Part shown: piece by piece, positions 26,968-36,179 of the stretch | Layout of the letters: each line of letters starts with the position of its first letter | Position numbering within the stretch: the first letter of the stretch is position 1 | Assembly: GCF_003013405.1 (NCBI RefSeq) | Contig: NZ_PXZL01000007.1 | Span: 62,001 to 126,000 of the forward strand | Reading direction: 5' to 3' | Length of the DNA stretch: 64,000 bases | DNA from: Brevibacillus formosus | GTDB taxonomy: Bacteria; Bacillota; Bacilli; Brevibacillales; Brevibacillaceae | Translations under genes and position numbers: made by a program | The notes under the pieces: generated by a model | The model's input: only the letters and a program-made list of their open reading frames with translations | Database searches by the model: none | Told to the model about the DNA's origin: nothing

Positions 26968-29271
26968 TTATTTACTAACCAGTGGCCTTAGTGAAATTAC
27001 ACTTTTTGGAAACTCATTTGATTTCTCCAGCATGATTTTTGTAAGTCGCCCTGCCTCAGGGTATTGGCCTAACGCTTCATTTGCCACCACTCGTACTGCA
27101 TAAGCTATCTCGAGAATATCGTATGGATTCTCATCCGTAATCATACTCAAATGCTCAATTGCTTTTTTATACTCCCCTACTATTAAGTAGCATTGGCTTA
27201 TTAAGAGTTGTGTTGATTTCTGTAATTCAAGTGGCCGTTTATCAGGAATACTTTGGTCAATAAACGGGTCAACTGTCTTACGATACTGCTTGTAGTCTTC
27301 AAGTGCTTTTATTGCCCAGCGTTGAGCATCCTCATTCTTTTGGTTTTGTTTTAAGTAAATCGCCATTTGTGCTTCCAGTTGGATGACACTATCATACGCA
27401 TTAATATTGAAGCTGTCTATCAGTAACGATTTTCGTAAACTCTCATTGGCCTTGTCTATTTCACCTAATAGAGCATACACTTTACCTGCCATTAAGTAGT
27501 TATTTGAGTTATTTGGCTCAAGCTCTTCTGCTGCTTGCAGATGACTCTCTACTTGTATCGCATTATTTTCTCGATTTTGCAGATTCGTTTCACTTGCATA
27601 TACTTCAGCCAATTTGATGTGATAATCGCTTTTATATGGGTTAGCACTTATAGCACTTTCATACGTTTGTTTTGCTTCTGCAAGAGATGTATTTTGTAAT
27701 AATGAACTTACTTGTTGGTCTGCATAATAGAACCGAATAGAAAAGAATGCACTTCCTGCCACTAACAAGATACAACAAATATGAGCAAGTCTCACAATAT
27801 GTATCTTTTTACTACCTGCGGACAACTTCGCTTCTAAACTTTTAAAAGTATTCTCTGGGATTGCCATGGTAAAAAGCCAGAATATAATAAACCAGACTGA
27901 ACCGAATGAAAAATCAAAGTCAATGAATGCATGCATAAACAGGATTGACAATGATGTTAGGGAAGCTGTAACGAGTACAAATTTATCATTATCCTGAGCA
28001 GATTGTCTGCTTCGAAATGCCAAGAAAAATAACATTGCAAAGAAGCCCACAAAAATCAGTAAACCTACCCATCCATGACTAATGACAACTTCTAAGTAGC
28101 CACTATGCACCTCATTACTAATGTATGGAACCGTTTGATACTTGGGATAAAGTATCTTCCACGAATCGCCTCCAAAACCGAATAAAGGAGACTCCTTACT
28201 TATACGCAATGCATCCTCATAGAAACTTGTTCTTCCTAATACACTACTTGTTTCCAGGTTAATATCGGAAATCGTAACTTGAATACTATCTGGCAGGTTT
28301 TGATACAACAAGCCTTTGTTTTGCAAGTCCAAGCCGCCAGCAATTCCAAGGGCTATTAGAATAGCTGGCAATACCCACTGCCGATAGAGGCTCTTCGCTT
28401 TTGTACTCTTAAAAATAGCCAGTAGAATCATGCGAGAAATTAGTAGTATACCCACCGACAGAACAGTTGCTATTATGAAAACATTCATTGCTGAAGAGCC
28501 TGCCCCAGAACTTAACAGGTTTTTCATTTGGTTAAATACGAGCAAGGAAGCAACTATAGACATGATAGAATAAACGAAATAATTGATTTGATTTTTACCC
28601 CTTAATAAGCACACCCCTAGTAGCCATGCTACTGGGAAGAAAAGCATAGCTCCTCGAGAATCCGCGAAAAAAAAGGAAACACCAAAAGCAAGCAAGGGTA
28701 ATCCATAAAAAATAGAGTATAGGTAAGAGCTATTCTTTTTGGAAAGCATAATCATGGAGAATAGCCAGAAAACTGAGATAACGGCAGCAAACGTATTTGG
28801 GTACTGAAATGTCCCAGACAACCTGTTCCCTAAGAATATGTCCTGGTACTCCACCCAACCACCTAAACCAAAGATAGCAAAAAAGGCAATCCATATCCCT
28901 GTTATTTGAAAAACAACTAATAACATTCTCTCCAATTTTCGGGATTTATCAGATTGCTTAATGTAAACTAATAGAATAAAAAAAGCAGCATAAGTAAACC
29001 ACTTGATCATATTATCGAAAGAACCTGATAACGTTTCAGAACCAAAAACGGAAAAAGTTTGAGAAAGCGGGATTATAAACACAAGCAAATAAGGTAACAA
29101 TTGGTTTTTTGGCTGTTTCAATACTACAGCCATATTCATCATGAATAATGTACATACGATGAATTGAACCAAATACATATCATTATCAAAAAATAAACCC
29201 CGTAGGTACGGAGTGTAGATAAAAAGTAAAGAAATAACGATTAGGCTAATTAGGTTTATTACTCGTCCCAT
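26968..29271 (-). CDS. O-antigen ligase-family membrane protein with C-terminal TPR region
   Basis: The first 490 residues hold about 12 hydrophobic helices of the Wzy_C/O-antigen ligase superfamily, with FADSRGAMLFFPVAWLLG (conserved Arg loop) and FGFGGDSWKILYPKY ... NEVHSGYLEVVISHGWVGLL (conserved His loop). From about residue 540 the protein turns soluble and carries TPR-like repeats (AKQTYESAISANPYKSDYHI; SNNYLMAGKVYALLGEIDKA; AIEHLSMITDENPYDILEIA). At 767 residues it is much larger than the other polymerase (23972). It may be a second polymerase or a ligase that fixes a glycan to the wall or to protein. It has its own terminator. Confidence 0.85.
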   Translation of the reverse strand: MGRVINLISLIVISLLFIYTPYLRGLFFDNDMYLVQFIVCTLFMMNMAVVLKQPKNQLLPYLLVFIIPLSQTFSVFGSETLSGSFDNMIKWFTYAAFFILLVYIKQSDKSRKLERMLLVVFQITGIWIAFFAIFGLGGWVEYQDIFLGNRLSGTFQYPNTFAAVISVFWLFSMIMLSKKNSSYLYSIFYGLPLLAFGVSFFFADSRGAMLFFPVAWLLGVCLLRGKNQINYFVYSIMSIVASLLVFNQMKNLLSSGAGSSAMNVFIIATVLSVGILLISRMILLAIFKSTKAKSLYRQWVLPAILIALGIAGGLDLQNKGLLYQNLPDSIQVTISDINLETSSVLGRTSFYEDALRISKESPLFGFGGDSWKILYPKYQTVPYISNEVHSGYLEVVISHGWVGLLIFVGFFAMLFFLAFRSRQSAQDNDKFVLVTASLTSLSILFMHAFIDFDFSFGSVWFIIFWLFTMAIPENTFKSLEAKLSAGSKKIHIVRLAHICCILLVAGSAFFSIRFYYADQQVSSLLQNTSLAEAKQTYESAISANPYKSDYHIKLAEVYASETNLQNRENNAIQVESHLQAAEELEPNNSNNYLMAGKVYALLGEIDKANESLRKSLLIDSFNINAYDSVIQLEAQMAIYLKQNQKNEDAQRWAIKALEDYKQYRKTVDPFIDQSIPDKRPLELQKSTQLLISQCYLIVGEYKKAIEHLSMITDENPYDILEIAYAVRVVANEALGQYPEAGRLTKIMLEKSNEFPKSVISLRPLVSK

Positions 29272-29301
29272 TGTAACCTCCGGACTGATGAAGTCATCAA
29301 A

Positions 29302-30021
29302 CTACTTGTTTTTTTCCAATTCAGCAACCATTTGTTTAACAGTCTCTTTAAAAGGAACTCCCTCAGGAGCTTGTTTTAAATAAGTGTTAAAATGTTCTAA
29401 AGCTTTCGCCTTATCCCCTAGGTTATTATAGCTTAATCCCAAAAAACGATTGGCTTCAAAATATGCTGGATCTTGTGCTAATGGGGTTAATAGTGCTATG
29501 GAATCTTTAAATTGCTGTTGAACATAGAGAAGCTGTGCTTTTTTAAATTGTAAATCCTTGAAATCTGGTTGTTTACTCAACCCGTCATTCACAGTTTGCA
29601 GGGCCTGGTCAAAATTTTGAGTGGCCATTTGAATAGCTGCACTATTATTATACGCCTCGATCAAGTCAGGTGACTTTTTAATCGCGTTTTGATAGTTAAT
29701 TAGAGCATTTTGAAGGTCCTTCTTTTTACGCATGATGTTACCAATATAATACTCATATTGTCCACTCGCTGGATCTTCAGCAATGCATTCTTGGAATACA
29801 TTTAATGCCTCATCCAGTTTCTCTTGGTTATACAAACTTACTCCCTGCTCAAACTTTTTGGCAACTTCGTTCGACACTGTTCCCTTTTGTCCACTTTGAG
29901 ACGATGGCGCGGTATTAGATGCTCCTTCATCTGGAGCAACTTTGTCATTATCACTACATGCAGAACTAATTATCATTGAAGTAACCAGCAATAAAGAGTA
30001 TATCGTTCTTTTTATATGCAT
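29302..30021 (-). CDS. TPR-repeat lipoprotein
   Basis: The N-terminus MHIKRTIYSLLLVTSMIISS A C is a lipoprotein signal with the lipobox cysteine, so the protein should be anchored outside the membrane. The mature part has a Ser/Gly-rich linker and then at least four TPR repeats (for example AKKFEQGVSLYNQEKLDEAL and GQYEYYIGNIMRKKKDLQNA). The frame could begin with a GTG 15 bases earlier. I chose the ATG at 30021 because GGAGG lies 8 bases before it. It stands 30 bases before the ligase-TPR gene; the two probably work together. Confidence 0.85.
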   Translation of the reverse strand: MHIKRTIYSLLLVTSMIISSACSDNDKVAPDEGASNTAPSSQSGQKGTVSNEVAKKFEQGVSLYNQEKLDEALNVFQECIAEDPASGQYEYYIGNIMRKKKDLQNALINYQNAIKKSPDLIEAYNNSAAIQMATQNFDQALQTVNDGLSKQPDFKDLQFKKAQLLYVQQQFKDSIALLTPLAQDPAYFEANRFLGLSYNNLGDKAKALEHFNTYLKQAPEGVPFKETVKQMVAELEKNK

Positions 30022-30077
30022 GTACTTTTCCTCCACTTACAAAACTATGTATAAATTGTAACAGACTTATTCATTCT

Positions 30078-30107
30078 ATCATAATTCTCACCTAAATAAT
30101 ATGTAAA
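30078..30107 (-). promoter_or_regulatory. Promoter of the TPR lipoprotein/ligase unit
   Basis: On the minus strand TTTACA (30102-30107), an 18-base spacer and TATGAT (30078-30083). It is about 55 bases before the lipoprotein ATG. Confidence 0.5.
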
Positions 30108-30154
30108 TACAATGTAACTATAATTAATATACAGAGTGCTTTCATGACAAAGAA

Positions 30155-30180
30155 AAAAGGCCCGAGTAATCGGGCCTTTT
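30155..30180 (-). terminator. Terminator of the cwp operon
   Basis: AAAAGGCCCGA and TCGGGCCTTTT form a perfect 11-bp stem with a 4-base loop, 11 bases after the owp stop. Confidence 0.92.
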
Positions 30181-30191
30181 ACTTCCTGTTA

Positions 30192-32531
30192 TTACTTGCT
30201 TACAGGAACTACTACATCGCCTTTCAGAGCGTTCTTGATTGCAGAAGCATCTGTTGCGTTAGTAGTAGGAAGAACTTTGATTTGGATGTCTTTGTTCAAG
30301 TCATCCGGTGTGAAGTAAGTATCACGAGTTACAGTGTAAGTTGTACCGGAACCAGTTACGGACAGAGTTCCAGCAGCTTTCACGCCACCAATCAACAGTT
30401 CGAAATCATTGTTGTCTGTCAGGGACGCAGCATCCATGCTTTCGCTGAAAGTGATGGAGAGACTATCTACACCAGCAACAGCTGCAGACTTGATTGTAGG
30501 TGTTACAGTTTCAGTGAACGGTTGGATGAATGTTACAGTATCCATTACGTTTCCTGCTGCATCTGCTACGTTCTTCACTTGGAAGGAGTAGCTTGCAGTA
30601 GCTTTAATTGCCTCTGGTTTCAGAGTCAATTTCACAGTTTTCTTGTCGCCAACGAATACTGCCTTCTCAAATACTTGCTCGCCATCAACAGTGTAGTTAG
30701 CAACATTCAAAGCAGTTGCATCAGTTACTTCCTTGCTGAAAGCAACTGTGATTTCGTTTGGAGCACCAACAGCTTGAGCAGTCACTCCGCTAGCACCGTT
30801 GTTCGGGTTGTCGTCAGTATCTACAACTTTTGGCTTGCTGGAGCTAGTAGTAGGGTTGTAAGTGAAGGTCAGGGAACCAGACGCGTTATCCACACCTGCC
30901 AGATCTTCAACTACACCAGCTGCAAGAGTAACAGTGTAAGCACCGGACTTAGAACCTGCTGGAAGAGCAATGCTCAGCATGTTGGACTTGCCATCGCCAT
31001 CTGGATCGTAAAGGTTAGTAGAAGCACCAAATGCAGGAACAGCATACTCTACGTTCTCAGAGACAACTTTACCACCAGTGATAGCGTTAGCTGGAACTGG
31101 AGAAGCTTTCTTGATTTCTTCATCGAAGGAAACGATGATGCTGTCAGCTCCACCCACTGTTTGTACAGTAGTGCCAGTTACTTTCGGAGCAGTAACGTCT
31201 GCAGCGAAGTTAACCAGTTTGCTGAAAGCAGTTGTTTGCTTGTTCAAAGAAGCATCAACGAAATTGTTTACTGCTACAGTGTGCAGACCACCTGTCAACG
31301 GAGCAGACAGTTTAACTGTCAGTTCAGTACCAGTTTCATTCAAAGTAAGAGCAGCTACAGATCCGCCTTGAACCAGATCGAAAGCTGTTTGATTGTCGAT
31401 GGATACTGTACCATAACGACCGCCATTCGCAGCGTCTTTTACTACTTTCTCATTGAAAGTAATTTTGAAGGTATCCAAACCAGTTGCAGCGATTGTAGTT
31501 GCAAGAGGCTTAGTGATGTCGCTGGAAGTTTTCGTTACAGTAAAGGTCTTCGTACCAGCACCGATACCGGAAGCATCAACTGCACCGTAAACTTTAACAG
31601 TGTATGCTTTGTTAGCAACAGCATTAGTCAGGTCGAGAGTGATAGTTTTGCCACCATTTGCAATAGCAAATCCACTAGCATCTACTACAGGTTCGAGACC
31701 AGTAGCTGTTACATCTGCACCAGTTTCATCGTAGATGCGAATAGAAGCACCAGCCAGTTGAATCATTGGCTCAGAGAAGCTTACTTTTGCAGTGTTGATA
31801 TCTTCATAAGTTACAGCGCCAAGTGTAGGTGCAGTAGTATCATTGAAAGAAATTGCTTGGTTAAATGCAGCTGCCAATGGTTTTTGGTCTACACCAATCA
31901 CGCCAGATACAGACATCAGATAAGTACTGTTATTAGCAAGCTTGTTAGCAAACGGCAAAGTGATCAATACTGTTTTCTTGTCAGCTTGCAGCTCATATTT
32001 GGTAGCAGTTCCACCTGGAATAGCTGCGCCATTCAGCTTGTAGTTAGCTGGATCTTGTGCAGAATCAAGGCGAACTTCTTTGTTAAACTTAACTTGCAAT
32101 GTAAGAGCGTCAACTGCACTTACAGAATCAACTTTCAGGTCGCCTGTAGGAGCTGGGTCAACTTTAGATTTTGCATCTTCTGTACCCTTAATAGTACCAT
32201 CGAGAGTTACTACATCGTACAGGTCAATGAAATCTTCTTTTACCAGTTTTTCTTCATAAGCTTTTGCGCGACCTTCATCAAGAATCTCTTGAAGGAAAGC
32301 ACCGCGGCCTTGGTTGTCAACTTGTACAACCGCGTTAGGACCAGCAAGGCGAACATTTTCCAAGTAAGATTTTCTTGCTTCTTTGGTCATGTTCAATACT
32401 ACATCAGTAGAATAGTATTTTTTGACGTTGCCGCCCATGTAAATACCCGCTTTAGGTGCTGCAAAAGCGGAAGTCGCCATGCTAGCTACTACTGCAGTCG
32501 AGAGAACTGAAAGGACTACTTTTTTATTCAC
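30192..32531 (-). CDS. Outer-wall-type S-layer protein (OWP-like)
   Basis: A 779-residue secreted wall protein. The signal peptide MNKKVVLSVLSTAVVASMAT SAFA (about 1-24) is followed by APKAGIYMGGNVKKYYSTDV, which matches my memory of the B. brevis 47 outer wall protein. That protein is about 1000 residues, so this one is shorter. From about 135 on are repeated beta-sandwich domains, each with phrases like VDALTLQVKFNKEV or DTFKITFNEKV, typical of bacterial Ig-like S-layer domains. There is no SLH domain, so anchoring must go through the inner layer or another contact. It is the second gene of the cwp operon, 118 bases after mwp. Confidence 0.88.
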   Translation of the reverse strand: MNKKVVLSVLSTAVVASMATSAFAAPKAGIYMGGNVKKYYSTDVVLNMTKEARKSYLENVRLAGPNAVVQVDNQGRGAFLQEILDEGRAKAYEEKLVKEDFIDLYDVVTLDGTIKGTEDAKSKVDPAPTGDLKVDSVSAVDALTLQVKFNKEVRLDSAQDPANYKLNGAAIPGGTATKYELQADKKTVLITLPFANKLANNSTYLMSVSGVIGVDQKPLAAAFNQAISFNDTTAPTLGAVTYEDINTAKVSFSEPMIQLAGASIRIYDETGADVTATGLEPVVDASGFAIANGGKTITLDLTNAVANKAYTVKVYGAVDASGIGAGTKTFTVTKTSSDITKPLATTIAATGLDTFKITFNEKVVKDAANGGRYGTVSIDNQTAFDLVQGGSVAALTLNETGTELTVKLSAPLTGGLHTVAVNNFVDASLNKQTTAFSKLVNFAADVTAPKVTGTTVQTVGGADSIIVSFDEEIKKASPVPANAITGGKVVSENVEYAVPAFGASTNLYDPDGDGKSNMLSIALPAGSKSGAYTVTLAAGVVEDLAGVDNASGSLTFTYNPTTSSSKPKVVDTDDNPNNGASGVTAQAVGAPNEITVAFSKEVTDATALNVANYTVDGEQVFEKAVFVGDKKTVKLTLKPEAIKATASYSFQVKNVADAAGNVMDTVTFIQPFTETVTPTIKSAAVAGVDSLSITFSESMDAASLTDNNDFELLIGGVKAAGTLSVTGSGTTYTVTRDTYFTPDDLNKDIQIKVLPTTNATDASAIKNALKGDVVVPVSK

Positions 32532-32586
32532 GTACTACCCCTCCGTAAGTTTGATAGGAAGTTCTATTTTTATAGGGCATTTAGAA

Positions 32587-32611
32587 CATAGAGGGGATAT
32601 CCCCCTCTATG
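32587..32611 (-). other. Hairpin between mwp and owp
   Basis: CATAGAGGGG and CCCCTCTATG form a perfect 10-bp stem with a 5-base loop, about 40 bases after the mwp stop. No T-run follows on the minus strand, so it is more likely a messenger-stability or partial-attenuation element than a full terminator. Confidence 0.65.
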
Positions 32612-32649
32612 CTCCCATTTACTATATTGCTTTGATAAAAGTGTTACTC

Positions 32650-35600
32650 TTAAGCTTCTTCGAATTTAACAGAAGCTGTATCGGTTTCACCTTTGTCGTT
32701 AGTAACTTTGACTTCGCCTTTAGTTACTTTAGAATCGTCTTGAACGTAGTATTGAACTTTCCAACCGTTACCGTCTTCGATCATGTCGTAAGTAGATTTG
32801 TCTACTTTTTTGCCTTCGATGTAGAGAGCGAAGTCTTTAACATCGGAACGAGAAACGCCTTTGTTCAGTTCAACAACTACTTGATACAGACCAGCGCTGC
32901 TTACTGCTTTACCAGTGAAGCTGGAAGGAATTGCATCCCATTTATCTTCACCTGGATCTGGCTTAGTTGGCTCTTGTTTCAAGAATGCTTCTGCTTCATC
33001 TTCCAGGTCTTCTTTACGAACTGTCTTCTCGTCGGAAACGATCAGTACGAAGTCGTATTTAGTACCGGAGATGTCACCGCTGTCGATCATTACAACGTAA
33101 TCGCCTTCGTTAACGCCATCTGCTTCACCGAGGTCATCGAACAGATCGAAGTAAACTGTAGCAGATTTGATGCTAGCTTTCTTCTTGTTGCCGTCAGCAT
33201 CTTTGTAAGTGATGGTGTCTTTGCTTACATCATCAACCAAACCAACAGTCAATTTGTCGATGTTTGCATCGCTCAGGCCTTTTTCGTCAGTTACTTCTGC
33301 GAGCATGCCTTTAGCGTTTTTGTTAACTACTTCAACTACATCGTCAACGATAACTTCGTCGTTGGAATCAACTGTGAATGCGATGAAGTCGTTACGACGA
33401 ATGTCGTCATCTTTCAGATCGTCTTGATCGCCATCCAGTTTGTATTCTTTCTCAACAATTTTGTTGCTGTCTTTCTCTTTAACCCATACTTTGATGGTGT
33501 CTTTACCGCCAGCGCGACCGAAGTCGATCACTTGACCGTAGATAGCGTCACCAGACAAACCGTCACCTTCAACAACGAAGATTGCTTCTACTTCGTCTTT
33601 ATCGTTTACAGTGTAGATTACGGACAGGTCGTTTTCGTCAGCAACGTCTTTGAACTTCGCAGTTTTAGCGTTTTTCAGTTCTGCACGTTTGCCGTTTGTT
33701 TCCAACTCACCAGTCATGTTGAAGACAGCTGTTTTGTCAGTAACTTCGTAGTCGCCAACCATATCGTCGTCTTCATCCGCGAGGTCATCCCAAGCTTTGC
33801 CAGATTCCTGTTCAACTTTTACAGGTTTCAGGAATTCAACTTTGGATGGTTTGCCATCTGCATCAAGAGTTACTTCTACGAGCAGAGTGTCTTTGTCTTT
33901 GCTTGGTACCAGGATGTTTTCCAGATCCCACTCGGACTTGCCATCTCTAGCGTAGTTTTTGCCATCGAAGTCATAGATGTTTTTAGCTTCGAGGGAAACA
34001 GTTACTTTTTTACCTTTTTGAGTCAACACAGTGAAATCCCAAGTGTCTTTGCTTGTGTTGAAAGTAGCTGCACGAGTGATGATTGCTTTTTGTTTGCGAT
34101 CGTCGATAGCATCCTTAGTTTCGATGTGACGAACACGACCAGAAGCATCCAGGTACAGTTTTACTGTTTCGTCGTCCAAGCTGTCAACCAGATCCCAGTG
34201 GTCTTTGTCGATGTCTTGAACATCTTTGTTACCGTCATCGGAGAAAGTAGCACCTTCGTAAACGCGGTATGTTTTGTCGCCGATAGTCAGGCGGTAGTCG
34301 TTGTTGTTACGGCTAACAACTTTGTCTACTTTACCTTCTACTACTGTGTCAGTAGCGAATACCAGCAGTTTGTCTTCGTCGCCATCAGCGTAGTATACGC
34401 TGTAAACCATGCCTTCTTTCAGTTCGCTGAATTTAGATGGTTTACCGTTGAGGAATACCAAGAAGTCTTTACCTTCTTCTTTGTCTTCCAGTTCGTTGAA
34501 CTTGTCGTTATCACGGTTCGTGATTTTCTTCTTATCAGCATCGATTTTGGAGATAACTTCGGAACCGTATTTAACGCCTTCTTCTTCTTTGTTCATGGAT
34601 TGGTCGTCAATAACGTGGATGTAAGCAATCTCGTTATTGTTGTCCAGAACAACTTTTGCACCGAAAGTGAATCCGCCATCAGCGTTGTCTTTGATGATTT
34701 CTTTCAAACCATCAACTGCATCGTTGAAGCGAGTGAAGTTGTAAGTTACTTGGGTATTTTTGTTGAAGCGGTAGCTTTTTTCGCTAGCGTCCAACTCCAG
34801 TTTCAGATCAGCCAGATCAGAGTTGCTCAGATCTTTTGGATCTTCCAACAGTTTGCCTTTCAGAGTGAACTCGCCCAGGCGGTCCATGATAACTTCTTCG
34901 TCTGTGGAACCTTCCATCCAAACGATTACGTCTTCACGGTCGTCTTTGATCCACACTTGTACGTGTTGACCAGCGAAATCGTTAGCGTTGATACCGTCAG
35001 CTACTTTGTAAGTAGTGTTGCCGATACCAGCGTCTTTACCGTTCAAAGTAACTTCGTTAGCTTTGATTTTGCCCAGACCGATAGCTGGTACGTTAGTTAC
35101 CAATGGCAGGTCATCGCTGTCGTTGCCAGCTTCTTGAGCCCATTCCATGTCACGAACAGTAACTTTCAGGTATTTAGTCAGGAGAGTTTCCTTTGTGATC
35201 TCATAAGTAGCTTCAGTACCGTATCCTTTGCGCTCCATCAAGTCTACACGAAGAGAGTTGTCGAGCATTTTGAAGATATCGCCACGAGTTGCTGCATTGT
35301 TAGGAGTAGTGATGCTTCTAGCAATGTTCAGCTCGGAAGCTTTGGAGATCATGCTGTTTGGCCATACACCTTTAACAGCTGGCTCATAGCCCAGTGCACG
35401 AACGATCATAGTTACTGCTTCAGCATAAGTAACTTGGTTTTGTGGTTTGAAAGATTTGTCCGGGAAACCTTTTACGATTTCTTCGCCGGAAGCTACGTTT
35501 ACGAAACCAGCAAACCAATCAGTAGATCTTACATCTGTGTAAGTATTGCTAAATTGTGCCAATTTCGCACCTTGCTCGAGTCCGCGAGCGCGAACGACCA

Positions 35601-35910
35601 GAGTAGCGAACTCTGCACGAGTGATAGTTCTTTCTACACCGTAATCGCCGTTGCCATAACCTGTTACCAGGCCAAGAGCTTCCAGACGTTTTACGGTTTT
35701 TTCCATATCAGCGTCCATTTTAGGAGCTGTAGTTGCTGCTTCTTCTGCTGCGAAAGCCATTGGAGCAACAGTAAGTGCGAGTGCACTAGCCAATACACTG
35801 TTAACGACCTTTTTCATAACCTTGTGTTCTCCTCCTCTAGTATAAACAAATTGTTCTTGGGGAATATTTGTTGTTAATCTATCTTTCTTTTTAAAGCCCG
35901 AATCCTGCAA
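32650..35910 (-). CDS. Middle-wall S-layer protein (MWP-like) with dual translation start
   Basis: This 1086-residue product is the main S-layer protein. A TTG start at 35910 has a perfect AAAGGAGGTGA site 7 bases upstream. A second start, ATG at 35817, has GAGGAGGAG before it and begins MKKVVNSVLASALALTVAPM, the MWP signal peptide ending AFA. B. brevis 47 is known to use both starts. Three SLH units follow (about residues 65-235: MEKTVKRLEALGLVTGYGNG, FSNTYTDVRSTDWFAGF, VWPNSMISKASELNI). The rest is very acidic and rich in Asp/Lys, with beta-rich repeats. It should bind the pyruvylated wall polymer through SLH and form the inner lattice. Confidence 0.95.
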   Translation of the reverse strand: MQDSGFKKKDRLTTNIPQEQFVYTRGGEHKVMKKVVNSVLASALALTVAPMAFAAEEAATTAPKMDADMEKTVKRLEALGLVTGYGNGDYGVERTITRAEFATLVVRARGLEQGAKLAQFSNTYTDVRSTDWFAGFVNVASGEEIVKGFPDKSFKPQNQVTYAEAVTMIVRALGYEPAVKGVWPNSMISKASELNIARSITTPNNAATRGDIFKMLDNSLRVDLMERKGYGTEATYEITKETLLTKYLKVTVRDMEWAQEAGNDSDDLPLVTNVPAIGLGKIKANEVTLNGKDAGIGNTTYKVADGINANDFAGQHVQVWIKDDREDVIVWMEGSTDEEVIMDRLGEFTLKGKLLEDPKDLSNSDLADLKLELDASEKSYRFNKNTQVTYNFTRFNDAVDGLKEIIKDNADGGFTFGAKVVLDNNNEIAYIHVIDDQSMNKEEEGVKYGSEVISKIDADKKKITNRDNDKFNELEDKEEGKDFLVFLNGKPSKFSELKEGMVYSVYYADGDEDKLLVFATDTVVEGKVDKVVSRNNNDYRLTIGDKTYRVYEGATFSDDGNKDVQDIDKDHWDLVDSLDDETVKLYLDASGRVRHIETKDAIDDRKQKAIITRAATFNTSKDTWDFTVLTQKGKKVTVSLEAKNIYDFDGKNYARDGKSEWDLENILVPSKDKDTLLVEVTLDADGKPSKVEFLKPVKVEQESGKAWDDLADEDDDMVGDYEVTDKTAVFNMTGELETNGKRAELKNAKTAKFKDVADENDLSVIYTVNDKDEVEAIFVVEGDGLSGDAIYGQVIDFGRAGGKDTIKVWVKEKDSNKIVEKEYKLDGDQDDLKDDDIRRNDFIAFTVDSNDEVIVDDVVEVVNKNAKGMLAEVTDEKGLSDANIDKLTVGLVDDVSKDTITYKDADGNKKKASIKSATVYFDLFDDLGEADGVNEGDYVVMIDSGDISGTKYDFVLIVSDEKTVRKEDLEDEAEAFLKQEPTKPDPGEDKWDAIPSSFTGKAVSSAGLYQVVVELNKGVSRSDVKDFALYIEGKKVDKSTYDMIEDGNGWKVQYYVQDDSKVTKGEVKVTNDKGETDTASVKFEEA

Positions 35911-35964
35911 GCGCGTGTCACCTCCTTTCGCAGGAAAGCCTCGCTTTTTGTGTTAAAAATCTCT

Positions 35965-35992
35965 AGTATATTCAGTATTGTGTAAAATGCAA
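35965..35992 (-). promoter_or_regulatory. cwp promoter nearest the gene
   Basis: On the minus strand TTGCAT (35987-35992), a 16-base spacer and TATACT (35965-35970). A start here would give a leader of about 50 bases to the TTG codon. Confidence 0.65.
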
Positions 35993-36058
35993 CAATCACT
36001 AGTGTAACACAACTGCTAGAATTCGTGAATCTTTTTTACACAATTCCCCGTTTTTCGT

Positions 36059-36067
36059 GTGACATCC
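36059..36067 (-). promoter_or_regulatory. GGATGTCAC motif, cwp copy 2
   Basis: GGATGTCAC on the minus strand. Identical copies are at 36164-36172 and, in the SLAP promoter, at 17408-17416. Possible protein-binding site; the binder is unknown. Confidence 0.4.
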
Positions 36068-36105
36068 TATTAAACGCCTGAGCGAATCAAAAGTTGCGGC
36101 GCCTT

Positions 36106-36130
36106 CGAAAAAAATTTAAAGTTTTTTTCG
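36106..36130. repeat. Perfect A/T-rich palindrome in the cwp leader
   Basis: CGAAAAAAA (36106-36114) and TTTTTTTCG (36122-36130) face each other around a 7-base centre. It lies downstream of the two distal cwp promoters and could be an operator, or a weak terminator/antiterminator in the long leader. Confidence 0.7.
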
Positions 36131-36151
36131 TGGTTCGTTATTCACCTGTCT

Positions 36152-36179
36152 ATTATGTACGAAGTGACATCCGCCACAA
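36152..36179 (-). promoter_or_regulatory. cwp middle promoter
   Basis: On the minus strand TTGTGG (36174-36179), a 16-base spacer and CATAAT (36152-36157). The GGATGTCAC motif (36164-36172) lies in the spacer, as in the SLAP promoter. Confidence 0.5.

Noticed and set aside
30144-32510. A 788-codon open frame on the plus strand, opposite owp.
   Set aside because: Same cause: antisense shadow of a biased gene, rich in C, S and Y, no ribosome site, starting in the terminator hairpin.
32479-35877. A 1132-codon open frame on the plus strand, opposite mwp.
   Set aside because: It mirrors mwp codon for codon, has no ribosome site or sensible composition (very rich in F, V and S), and follows from the strong codon bias of a highly expressed gene.
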